Assembly: GCA_951640195.1 (NCBI GenBank)
Contig: OX621173.1
Span: 475,780 to 539,779, forward strand
DNA: 64,000 nucleotides
Direction: 5' to 3'
From: Porpolomopsis calyptriformis
Lineage: Eukaryota; Basidiomycota; Agaricomycetes; Agaricales; Hygrophoraceae
The notes below the pieces were generated by a model. That model was not told the origin of the DNA. It saw only the letters and a list, made by a program, of their open reading frames with translations, and did not search any database. How positions within the stretch are numbered: position 1 is the stretch's first letter; every line of letters starts with the position of its first letter. Shown piece by piece: positions 44,776-53,724 of this stretch. The position numbers and the translations under genes are program-made.

Positions 44776-45357
44776 ATGCCTGCAGAACGTATCCAACACC
44801 ACTCCCAAACTGCTCGCAAGTCCACTGGTGGTCGCCCACCACGAACTTCTCACATGTCCACTGAACGACAGCCCCTTCATTACGCTCCCCCACCACTGGC
44901 TTCCACCTCATCAGCCTACAGTGAAGCCGAGCTTGTCGGACAACTCTGGCAGCATAACCGCCGCGCGCGAAACTGGGCCCTCTCCGTTTGGCCTGAAGAA
45001 ATCAATGCACCACCTATCCCTCCCGAGCAAATCATCGAGTCATTAAAGAAAGATGTTGACTATCACAAGGCCGAGATCGTAAGGTTGAATGAGGAGTTGT
45101 ATAATCAGTGGTCAGAGTTAGACCAAGAGAGAAGAGTGAGCCGACACTGGAGAGAACAAGCCAAATATTGGGAGGCGAAACACAAGGAAGTTGCAAAGGT
45201 ACTTCCCCATCTCAATTCTCCTGCTCCACCCATTTTCCCTGGTCCACTCATTGTCCCTACTGGTTCATCGTCGAACCCCATCACCATCCCCGATGACGAC
45301 TTTCTTTCCCCAGTTGACATTACTTCCCTGTCAACAACTATTCCCAACAAGGACTAA
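44776..45357 (+). CDS. Captured coiled-coil ORF (relative of 1838-2584)
   Basis: A 193-codon open frame starting MPAERIQHHSQTARKS. The middle part (ESLKKDVDYHKAEIVRLNEE, QWSELDQERRVSRHWREQAK, YWEAKHKE) is a coiled coil with conserved Trp residues, as in the ORF at 1838. It is followed by Pro-rich sequence. The downstream GGATAAATTTCCTTTTAGTG, then GTGTATGTCATGG, matches the polypurine tract and LTR start of the first chromovirus, so the captured piece ends at about 45480 inside that LTR. Confidence 0.65.
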   Translation: MPAERIQHHSQTARKSTGGRPPRTSHMSTERQPLHYAPPPLASTSSAYSEAELVGQLWQHNRRARNWALSVWPEEINAPPIPPEQIIESLKKDVDYHKAEIVRLNEELYNQWSELDQERRVSRHWREQAKYWEAKHKEVAKVLPHLNSPAPPIFPGPLIVPTGSSSNPITIPDDDFLSPVDITSLSTTIPNKD

Positions 45358-45482
45358 TCCTAGTCCTTCCCCTCTTCTGCACCTATCAACTCTCTCAAAT
45401 GCCATCTCGAATTTCAGGATAAATTTCCTTTTAGTGTGGGTGTATGTCATGGATGTATTTTTCTTTTTCTTTTTAGTCAGAC

Positions 45483-46322
45483 ATGATTAGTCTCTTATCC
45501 GTTTACCCTTCTACTTTACCAATGTATATACAGAGACTGAATATACCCCAAGTTTGGATCTCCCCATATAACAAGCATGCTAATGGAGTTGTGGAACATG
45601 GTCACTTCACGTTACGAGAGGCTATTGTCAAGTCAAGTGACAAAGATAAATTTGGAAGGATCAGAAACTGGCACAAACAGGTGGAGATAGCAGCCTTTGC
45701 TGACCGAGTTACAGTCAGTAGTGTTACAGGATATTCCCCATATTATCTCCTTCATGGAATGCATCCCTTATTACCCTTTGATCTTGCAGAAGCTACCTTC
45801 ATGGTTGAGGGTTTCCAATCAGGATTATCAACCTCTGATCTCCTTGCCCTGAGGATTAGACAGCTAGAACGACGTCAAGAAGATATTGACAAAGCTGCTG
45901 AAACTCTAAAGAAAGCTCGTTTCAAGTCTAAGCAACAGTTTGAACACCGTTTCAGGAAGCGTCTCATCAGAAGATATTATAGACCAGGAGAACTAGTCCT
46001 TGTCAGAAATAGCCGATTAGAATCTACCTTAGGAAGGCTCAAGACAGAACCAAGGTACCTTGGCCCATATAAGGTAGCCAAGAGAACGACAAGAGGAGCC
46101 TACATCCTCCAGGAACTGGATGGAGCCGAACATGCGGAACGTTATGCTGCATTCCGCTTACTCCCCTACGTCTATCGAGATAGCCCTACCCTATATAGAT
46201 TATCCCATGATGATGAGATTGCTGATGGGCAAACAGCTCCCGAGGACTCCGATCATCGATCAGAACCCAGTGATCTGGACACTGATATTGAAATGGGAAG
46301 TTTAAGTAATGAGACTTCCTAA
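45483..46322 (+). CDS. C-terminal part of an integrase
   Basis: The frame contains ISPYNKHANGVVEHGHFTLR (end of the catalytic core, with the third acidic residue), EIAAFADRVTVSSVTGYSPY, YLLHGMHPLLPFDLAEATF, a long helix (LALRIRQLERRQEDIDKAAE), YYRPGELVLVRNSRLE and YLGPYKVAKRTTRGAYILQE. It ends in an acidic tail. The zinc finger and the two Asp residues of the core are missing, so it cannot integrate DNA alone. It probably is the element's own integrase remnant, left after deletion of everything from RT to the core. The first ~20 codons come from LTR-like sequence and may not be original. Confidence 0.8.
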   Translation: MISLLSVYPSTLPMYIQRLNIPQVWISPYNKHANGVVEHGHFTLREAIVKSSDKDKFGRIRNWHKQVEIAAFADRVTVSSVTGYSPYYLLHGMHPLLPFDLAEATFMVEGFQSGLSTSDLLALRIRQLERRQEDIDKAAETLKKARFKSKQQFEHRFRKRLIRRYYRPGELVLVRNSRLESTLGRLKTEPRYLGPYKVAKRTTRGAYILQELDGAEHAERYAAFRLLPYVYRDSPTLYRLSHDDEIADGQTAPEDSDHRSEPSDLDTDIEMGSLSNETS

Positions 46323-46469
46323 TCAAGACTTAATCGTCGATCAGATCTAGCCACCTGATGTAAACTGCATGCCCCCACACTCGCTTATTACTTTCCTTCA
46401 ATCTAGACAACAACAAGCTACCTCCTGCTGCAAAGTCCCTCCCCTCCACTCGAAATCAAACCGCTCATC

Positions 46470-46991
46470 ATGTCGACACCCTATTCCGCTGAAGCACAAT
46501 GCCAATGGTTCAACTGGGACCAGGCAAACCCGAACAACCAAGCCACGTCTAGCAACCTCCCCCCACCTACGACACACGTACTGCTGCCCCCACCTCTCAC
46601 TGCCTACGATTGCCATAACCCCCACCAACCCCTTTATACCCTCATGCCTGCAATGGATGAGGCACCGGCTAATCCGTCAAAGGACGAAATCATCGCGACC
46701 CTACTTAGGGATCGACATTAGCAAGACGTGTACCTTCGGAAGCTCGAGAGCGAGCTCTTTGAGCTCAATGGCAAACTTGTAGGGCAGGAGCTAGCGCTAC
46801 GTTTAAGGGCAGAAATGATTGAGTATTGGATGGATCAAGCTACATACTGGGAGTCTAGGTATGTAACAGCATATGGGCAAAGCGCGTTCATCCCATCTAT
46901 TCCCCCCCTTCCCCCCAATATCATTATCCCTCCTTCATCTCTCATTGGTGCCAATGGCCCCATGGAGGAAGAACCCTTAGATAGGGAGTAG
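46470..46991 (+). pseudogene. Second coiled-coil ORF, one TAG
   Basis: Starts MSTPYSAEAQCQWFNWDQAN, interrupted by TAG at 46719 after LLRDRH, then continues YLRKLESELFELNGKLVGQE and YWMDQATYWESRYVTA to a stop at 46989. Same position (after integrase) and same YW...YWESRY pattern as 44776-45357. The stop fits CAG to TAG. Confidence 0.6.
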
Positions 46992-47293
46992 TATTTGTTC
47001 CTCATACACGCGCCGCCAATTCTTTGTTTTATTTTTGTATAGTCCTTTTTACTCTTTTTACCACAATGTCACAGAAAGAATCTCTTATTAGGAGTAATCC
47101 CTGTAAATAGGAGAGACATTGGGTAAATAATTAAATATGTAAACCCTCTACAAGCGACAGAATCGTTAAAGGATTGACTAAGATTTCAGCTCAGGCTAGT
47201 CACGTGCCTATAAACCGGGTTCAGTTCACAAGCCACGATATCGCACTCACCGCTATCCAACACCGCCCTCAGCCTTTACTCTTTTTTATTACA

Positions 47294-47854
47294 ATGCAGT
47301 CATCCACTTCCCTCACTTCTATCCCCGAATCTAACTATGAGGACACCGCCAACTCATCCACACGCACTCTCCTTCGCGAATCTCGTCTTTTCCGTGCCTC
47401 GGTCAAAGTCGAACAGCCACCCCCCATATATGTCTCTGGGCCAAGAACTGGCCTAATTCTTCCAGACCACTCATATCCCCCACCCCAAGCTACCTCCACC
47501 CCCACTGTACTCGCTACCGCTCAACGACTACAAAGCGGTTTTCAGTCCCTCAACTGGGAGGGGTTTGTTTTCCGTCTCAGCCGCATTCAAGGTGGTCCTA
47601 TTCAACTGGGATCCCTAGTTCAATTCCGCTACCCAAGCAACCAAGTCCAAAGACAAGGACGAGCAATAATTACTAGCGTCTGGATCGTCGCAAAATCGTA
47701 TTGGGTGTTGGAGGCACGTTTGGAGCGAGAAGACGTTGATATTTTGCTTGTGGTGGATCGGAACGATGCTAGGATGGAAAAGAAGGAACCTTGGAATGGA
47801 TGGTTGGGAAGGTTCTTCCCTTGCTGTACCGAATATGAGACCTCGTCTGTATAA
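47294..47854 (+). CDS. Unknown ORF before the 3' LTR
   Basis: About 186 codons from MQSSTSLTSIPESNYEDT. Pro-rich N-terminus, then a compact region (LNWEGFVFRLSRIQGGPIQL, IITSVWIVAKSYWVLEARLE, VDILLVVDRNDARM) and a Cys/Trp end (WNGWLGRFFPCCTEYE). I do not recognise it. An upstream ATG at 47174 is in frame, but the 47294 ATG follows a TTTATTACA context and fits better. It is open and sits 77 nt before the LTR. Confidence 0.55.
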   Translation: MQSSTSLTSIPESNYEDTANSSTRTLLRESRLFRASVKVEQPPPIYVSGPRTGLILPDHSYPPPQATSTPTVLATAQRLQSGFQSLNWEGFVFRLSRIQGGPIQLGSLVQFRYPSNQVQRQGRAIITSVWIVAKSYWVLEARLEREDVDILLVVDRNDARMEKKEPWNGWLGRFFPCCTEYETSSV

Positions 47855-47930
47855 AAGATTACTAGGTCGATAGACATTGTATATACAAGAATCAACTGAG
47901 GGCAGTTGTAATTTCTTTGTCCCCTGCAGA

Positions 47931-48972
47931 TGTCATGATCCCAAACTGATTTGGTATCAAACTTAACCAAAGATCATGCATTCAGCAAGTAGCATCCATA
48001 GCTCAAATATCCTTTATCTTATCTTATCTGATCTTATCTTAGATAAGATATCACTGTCCTTCACACATTATCTTATCTCAGATAAGATACACTACTATCT
48101 TTACTTATGCTATCTTATCATGGACAATAGCATTCTTCCCATTGTTCTCTGAGTCAGAATGACTCATATCCCATTTCTCTATTGTTCTGTCATCACTCCA
48201 TTGTTCTCTGAGTCACTATGACTCATATTAATCTTCCCCATTGTTCTCCTCATTGTCTGACTCATAGTGAGTCACAATTCAAACTCCTCATTGTTCTTTT
48301 GTCCATTGTTCTTATTTCCTATTGTTCTCATTACCCATTGTTCTCAAACATATATAAAGGGCCCCCTTTTCACCAGTGAGGAGTTTAGTTCACAGTTCAG
48401 TTGACTTTTAACCCACTTTTACCCCACTCCCCTCCCCCTAGTCTACTCTTCCCCTTTTCCCTTGAACTCACCCCCTAGTACTCAGTACCTAGTACTACCC
48501 CTTATTGATACTACTTGTCTGTAGTCAATACATCCAATCCAATCTAGTCTATTAAGCTTATACCCTGTGTGATTTCGCCTAAGCCCTCTTACATTAAGAA
48601 CCAACTTAGGAATCACCCCTTGACGTATTTCTGTAAGTTGAAGATAGCCACCGAGGACTATCTTATCTTACTTCAGCCCCTGCTTATTCATCACATTCTC
48701 TAAGTCTCAGTCCTTATTGGAGAGACCTCACTGTGATACATATTCTTCTAAGTCAGCCGTTGACTTCATTCTTGCTCTCCCAGTCAATACTATCCATTGA
48801 GTTTGGATAGCCTGCTCATCTGTACATCCTAGCCAAGGATTACTCAAGCCCTATCAAAGGAGGAAGTGATCATTACCCAATCAACTCACATCTCCCCCGA
48901 ACAACTAGGACCTACTTGATTGACGTATAACTCCAGTAGTCCTAGAAGTGAAGTATTTATATTTCACCTGAT
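47931..48972 (+). repeat. 3' LTR of the chimeric element (1042 bp)
   Basis: TGTCATGATCCC...TTCACCTGAT, followed by AATGG. Nearly identical to 38056-39097. Confidence 0.93.
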
Positions 48973-48975
48973 AAT

Positions 48976-50334
48976 GGGCATCCCCCTTCTTTTTCATAGA
49001 TAAAGCTGACTCCTCCCACTACCCAGTCCAAGACTACCATGCCTTGAACACCTTAACAATCCCAAATAAATATCCACTCCCACTCATCTCTGATATAATC
49101 AAAGGCCTACAAGGTGCACAATTCTTCATGAAGATGGATATCCAATAGGGATTCAACAATATACAAATCAAACCCCCCAACTGCCACAAAGCTGTGTTTA
49201 TTACCCCCCAAGGGCTCTTCGAGCCCACAGTTATGTTCTTTGGGCTGATCAACTCCCCAGCAACCTTCCAGACAATGATGAACACCATCCTCAAGCCTCT
49301 AATTGACCAAGGAGTTGCCCAGTCTACATGGACAACATACTCATTTACACCCAAACCCATGAAGACAATATTATAGCCACACAAGAGACCTTACAGATAT
49401 TCTAGGAACATAAACTGTACCTCAAAGCAGAAAAATGCAACTTCTTCAAGAAGGAAATCGCTTACCTTGGTGTGATAATCTTAGGATTGGGAGTCCACAT
49501 AGACCCAACAAAAGTCTCTACTATCCTAGACTGGCCCACCCCAACATCAAAAACCCATGTCCAATGCTTCCTTGGCATCTGCAACTTCTATAGGAAGTTT
49601 ATTAAAGACTTTGCAAAATAGCTTGCCCCCTCCATAACCTCACCAAGAAGTGTGATGAATGGGCATGGAACCCAAGAGCCAACAATGCCTTCTGATCTCT
49701 CAAGCAGTCACTAATAACAACCCCAATCCTATGGTACCACTTAGACACTGGCCTATACTGAGTCAAAGCTAACGCTTCTGACTTTGCAACTGGAGCTGTA
49801 CTCTCCCAACTCCATGATGAAACACAGCACCCTGTAGCCTACCACTCCAAGAGCCTTGACCAAGCAGAATGAAACTATGAGATTCACAATAAAGAATTAC
49901 TAGCCATCATCCAAGCACTCACAGAGTGGTGCCACCTACTCACTGGCATGCACCACAAGTTTGATATCTAGACTAACCACTGCAACCTAGAGTACTTCAT
50001 GTCTGCCCAATGCCTAAACTGCTGACAGGCCCAGTGGTTACTATTCCTTGCTAACTTCAACTTTACTCTAACACACAAACCCAGAAAGACCATGACAGTT
50101 GCTGACCCCCTCTCAAGATACAAGGACTACAACAAGGGAGTAACCTCAGACAACACCAATGTCATAATCCTAAAGCCAGAAAACATCTGCTGGACAGAAG
50201 TCCAAACCTACTCTGACAGTGATGAGATACTTGAGCGAATCAAAAACCAAAAGGACCACCACAATAACAAGACCAAATCCCTACTCATTGAAGCTCAAAA
50301 TGCAAATGGAAATGACAAAGAGGGAAATAAATAG
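48976..50334 (+). pseudogene. Reverse transcriptase and RNase H of the short-LTR gypsy element
   Basis: Continues the frame cut at 38055. RT motifs: HALNTLTIPNKYPLPLISDI, FFMKMDIQ, FEPTVMFFGLINSPATFQTM and the catalytic loop VYMDNILIY near 49325-49350, where YxDD is changed to YMDN. RNase H: LYWVKANASDFATGAVLSQL, YEIHNKELLAIIQALTEW, FTLTHKPRKTMTVADPLSRY. Stops are TAG after MDIQ (TGG to TAG), several further TAG/TGA codons and a frame change near 49320. Clearly dead. Confidence 0.88.
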
Positions 50335-50386
50335 GAAGAATCTGACAACCTAATCCTACAGAATGGACTAGTTGTTATCCCAAACC

Positions 50387-52083
50387 TGTCACAACTGTAG
50401 TTGCAGGTCTTTTCATTAATCACAAGGCAGGCTTTGGAGCTTAATAGGTCTAAGAGGATATAGAAAAATGTTCTGACAGGAACATCTTCATAAAGGGTAA
50501 TAATTCCTTCACTATTTAGTTTGAGTTCTATAAAGAAGTTCTGTTGTGGGTTAAATCCATTGCGTGCCTCTGCTGAGAGTTTTGGGAATATAGGCATGAA
50601 CAGTAGGCTCAATTGATTCAGGGTTATATTTCTCTTTCCTTATCTGATGGAAAGGGAGTCTGATGATTCTGATTGTATTCATGCTACTACAAGTAATCTC
50701 ACAGGAGGATGAAGTAATGATCTGCTTTGCCCTCAGGGTTTATATAGTATTTCTAAAGTAGGAATCATTATAAGTCAGCCTCTGCAGTCATCTTCTTTCT
50801 ATTGTTCACTGCCTTCAGTTTAAGGTTTACCATTGTTCCTAGTTATGCTGCATAAGGCTGTGTGCTTCTGATGACTCAATTCTATTGAGCACAGCCTTCT
50901 GCAGTACAAGGCTGTGTTGTCTCATGACTTGTTTCTATTGTTCCCTAAGTTATGGGATCGCTGCTGTTTCTGTTTCTTGTCCAGTGTATCAGGTTTCTCT
51001 TCTTCAACTGAGGAAACTCCTTTTGGTCTATCCTTTGTCTGTAGGCATATAAAAGGTGTGGAGTTGTATCCCTATGCTTCAGTTCAATCCTCATTCAATC
51101 ATTATAACTCCCTCCCACCAAGGCCACTACATTCAATTCTTCAAGCATTCTAGGGTAGTGCCTCACACTGCTCCAGTCTTCCTTGACTGCAATTCATTCC
51201 ATTATTACCTTCAGCATATTCCTTCTGATGCTAATCTCTGCTGGTCATCTTTCTGCTGTTTCACTTGCAGTAGTAAGCACAAAGTCAAGAAGTGCCCATA
51301 TGTGTGCTGGCCTATCTAGCATGCCTGTGCCTTGATGGAGGATCCACTTGGTGAGTATCTTGTTTTATCTTTATTAGTCTTTGTTTGTTGATAATAGGCT
51401 TTCCCCTTCTTAGCTTAGGATGATAATGCCCCTCCCCCTACTTCCTAGCTCCCTCTGGAGGAACAGGTCAATTGGGGGTCTGATAAGTGGGCAGACTCCT
51501 TTCCTGCTGTTAAAGGGGAGATAGTTGACTGGGCTGCCAGTCCCCCCTTCCGTCCTTGGATGCCTAGTCCATTGAGTTCTTTGTCTAGTGGTAAGGCTCT
51601 CAACTCTCTTGCCCTCTTCATAGTTATTCATCCCTACTTCCTTAGTTGAAGACTTGTCAGCATTATTGACCAATGTCAACATCAAGATTGAGGAAGAAGA
51701 GATTCCACCTAGTTTGTTGTAGAGTCCCACCAATGATTGGTTGGGTGAGGAAGCAAGAAAGAGTTTCATAGAGGGGAAGGCTGCTGAGTTGTAGGCCTCT
51801 GGTAGAGATACTAATAGGGTAATCTATTGGGGGAATAAGTTGGCTGCATTAGATAGTCAAGTAGTTTTGAGTTTTGTGGAGTTCCTGAGGGATAGTATGG
51901 TGCAGGAGATAGCCAAGATGGATTAGTTTTAGATAGCCAATTGGACATGGACTCCCCCTTCCTGTACAAATAGTTTCTGCTGCCAATAAAGATAGCCCCC
52001 CTCCAAAGAGAAAACAGAGTGAAAATGAAGAAAAGAGAAGAAAAGAATAGAATTTTAAGAGAGTGAATGCCAATTTCATAACA
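50387..52083 (+). mobile_element. 1697-bp TGT...ACA insertion with AAACC duplications
   Basis: Starts TGTCACAACTGTAGTTGCAG and ends ATTTCATAACA. AAACC is duplicated at 50382-50386 and 52084-52088. Removing it restores the gypsy frame (VIPNHRDTLK, a TGA, ILRLNYDHPTAGHPG). The ends and 5-bp duplication fit an LTR-type element: a long solo LTR or a small non-autonomous one. Inside is a TATA-like GGCATATAAAAGGTGTGG (51045) and a short frame with a CCHC-like CFTCSSKHKVKKC (about 51265), then protein-like but broken sequence with IKIEEEEIPP. No terminal direct repeats were seen within it. Confidence 0.75.
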
Positions 52084-52088
52084 AAACC

Positions 52089-53165
52089 ACAGAGACACCT
52101 TGAAATGAATCCTCAGATTAAACTATGACCACCCTACTGCAGGACACCCAGGTATAGCACACACAAAAGAACTCATATCAAGAGATTACTGGTGGCCCTT
52201 GATGTCCTGAAAAACCACCCAATATGTGGAGCAATACAACAAATGCCAACAATCAAAAATATTCCTACAAAAACCCCTAGAACTACTACACCCCAATGAA
52301 ATACTACCAACCCCTTAGACCACAGTGTCAGTTGACTTCATCACAGGACTCCCAGAGTGCCAAGGATTCAACTGGCTAATAGTAGTAGTTGACTGATTTA
52401 CAAAAAGCAGCTATTTTATCCTAACTACAAAAACAATAACTGCTAAGGGAACTGCCAAACTCTTCTGCAACCATGTATGGAAAAGATAGGGCTTCCCAAC
52501 AAAGATCATCAGTGACTATGGAACCCAATTCACCACTGACTTCACACATGAACTATGCTGACTACTCAAAATCACCCAAGGCTTGTCATCAGCCTACCAC
52601 CCACAGACCGACAGCTAAACAGAATGAATAAACTAAGAGGTTGAGCAATACCTCCATATGTTTATCAATTACCACCAAGACAACTGGGTCAACTGGATCC
52701 CAATAGTAGAGTTTGTATACAACAACAAGGTGTCATTATCAACCACCTTCTCCCCCTTCTTCTTAAACCATAGCAGAAACCCCAGACAAGGAACCAAGAT
52801 GCACTGAGAGACAATGAATACTGATGTCAAACACTTCATAGATTGTCTCAACCAAGCCAAAAGAGATGCCAAATGCTTCCTCAAAAAAAGGCCTCAGCAG
52901 ATACAAAAAGGTATTATGACTGCAAACATAAAGAGGAACACCTTGAAGTAGGAGACTAAGTCCTGGTCAACCTACGCTGATACTTCAATGATCAACTAAG
53001 CCTAAAGCTCGACTACCACTGCATGGGCCCTTACCAAGTCATGAAGGCCCTCTCTAATGTTGCCTACTGCATATCACTACCCCCCGACCTACCACCTGAA
53101 ACCCAAGGTATTGCTACAAGTCCAAGGAGACACCAATTGGATTACTGAAAGGATCCTCACCTCAA
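52089..53165 (+). pseudogene. Integrase of the short-LTR gypsy element
   Basis: HPTAGHPGIAHTKELISRDY and YNKCQQSK form the zinc finger region. TTVSVDFITGLPECQGFNWL and KIISDYGTQFTTDFTHELC carry the two Asp residues, and SSAYHPQTDS precedes the third acidic residue. More than ten stops of all three kinds interrupt it. No chromodomain-like YLVKW segment is intact at the end; the last part contains HVQ.ERKNTLTPS-like remains after the MITE. Confidence 0.85.
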
Positions 53166-53342
53166 CATCAGCAAAACCTGATTTTAAGGATTCTACAACA
53201 ATCTACAGAAAGCTACACAGTACTCTGTAGAACTCTGTAGATTGACTGATCTACACAGACACATAACCTTTTCTACAACTATCTACAGTCTAACTACAAG
53301 TAACTATGTAGTTTCCTGTAGACATATCGGGTTTTGCTGATG
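53166..53342. repeat. MITE-like 177-bp inverted-repeat insertion
   Basis: CATCAGCAAAACCTGAT at the left end pairs with ATCGGGTTTTGCTGATG at the right. The interior is rich in CTACA/TGTAG words in both orientations (CTACAGAAAGCTACACAG, CTCTGTAGAACTCTGTAG). It interrupts the integrase C-terminus (ERILTSTS ... DEELPMKN), which shows it is an insertion. No clear duplication beyond the repeat itself. Confidence 0.7.
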
Positions 53343-53549
53343 AAGAGCTACCAATGAAGAATTAGCATACCATGTCCAATAGAAAGAACACCCTAACCCC
53401 ATCTGGGAAAGTGAGACCCATATGCAGGGAAGCTTCCCACAACTCATCACCAATTTCCACCAGAAAACAACCCAACAACCCACAATCCCACCTCAAACCC
53501 CAATAATAAGACTACTCACTCAGAGTGCAAGGCCTAAAGGAGGGGGTAA

Positions 53550-53658
53550 TGTCAAGAAATCATCCCTCCTACCTCTAATCATGTGCTGTCTGTCCCATAA
53601 TCATATGAATATGAACTGTAGCTACTAGTTTTGCAACAACTTGAATACATTTCTGACA
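53550..53658 (+). repeat. 3' LTR of the short-LTR gypsy element (109 bp)
   Basis: TGTCAAG...CTGACA, preceded by AGGAGGGGGTAA and followed by TTTCG. Confidence 0.9.
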
Positions 53659-53724
53659 TTTCGGCCCTTTTGAGGTGTGTTCCCACAGTGTGGCCAATCA
53701 CGTGAAAACAGCACATGGGAACCA

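Larger units (their letters stand above)
38056..48972 (+). mobile_element. Chimeric LTR element without reverse transcriptase, nested in gypsy RT
   Basis: Two 1042-bp LTRs enclose a 8.8-kb interior, and AATGG is duplicated at both borders (38051-38055, 48973-48977). Inside, in order: an open Gag-protease ORF of 1686 codons (39210-44270); an integrase tail plus chromodomain, coiled-coil ORF and LTR beginning from another chromovirus (44285-45480); the last part of an integrase (45483-46322); a second coiled-coil ORF (46470-46991); and an unknown ORF (47294-47854). RT, RNase H and the first half of integrase are absent. The LTRs differ at only about four positions, so it inserted recently, presumably with enzymes supplied in trans. 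Confidence 0.88.
36026..53658 (+). mobile_element. Ty3/gypsy element with 109-bp LTRs, complete but decayed and triply invaded
   Basis: LTRs of 109 bp (36026-36134 and 53550-53658) run from TGTCAAGAAATCATCC to TTCTGAYA. The element is flanked by TTTCG on both sides (36021-36025, 53659-53663), proving one insertion event. A purine tract AAAGGAGGGGG precedes the 3' LTR. Between the LTRs lie gag, protease, RT, RNase H and integrase in gypsy order, all with stops. Three later insertions sit inside it at 38056, 50387 and 53166. Without them the element would be about 4.8 kb. Confidence 0.93.

Noticed and set aside
44270..45483. The possibility that an RT is hidden in another frame or strand within the chimeric element
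   Set aside because: I looked for the LDLRSAYHQI-, LPFGLxNAPATFQ- and YxDD-type motifs between 39210 and 47930 on both strands and found none; the region is filled by other identifiable pieces.
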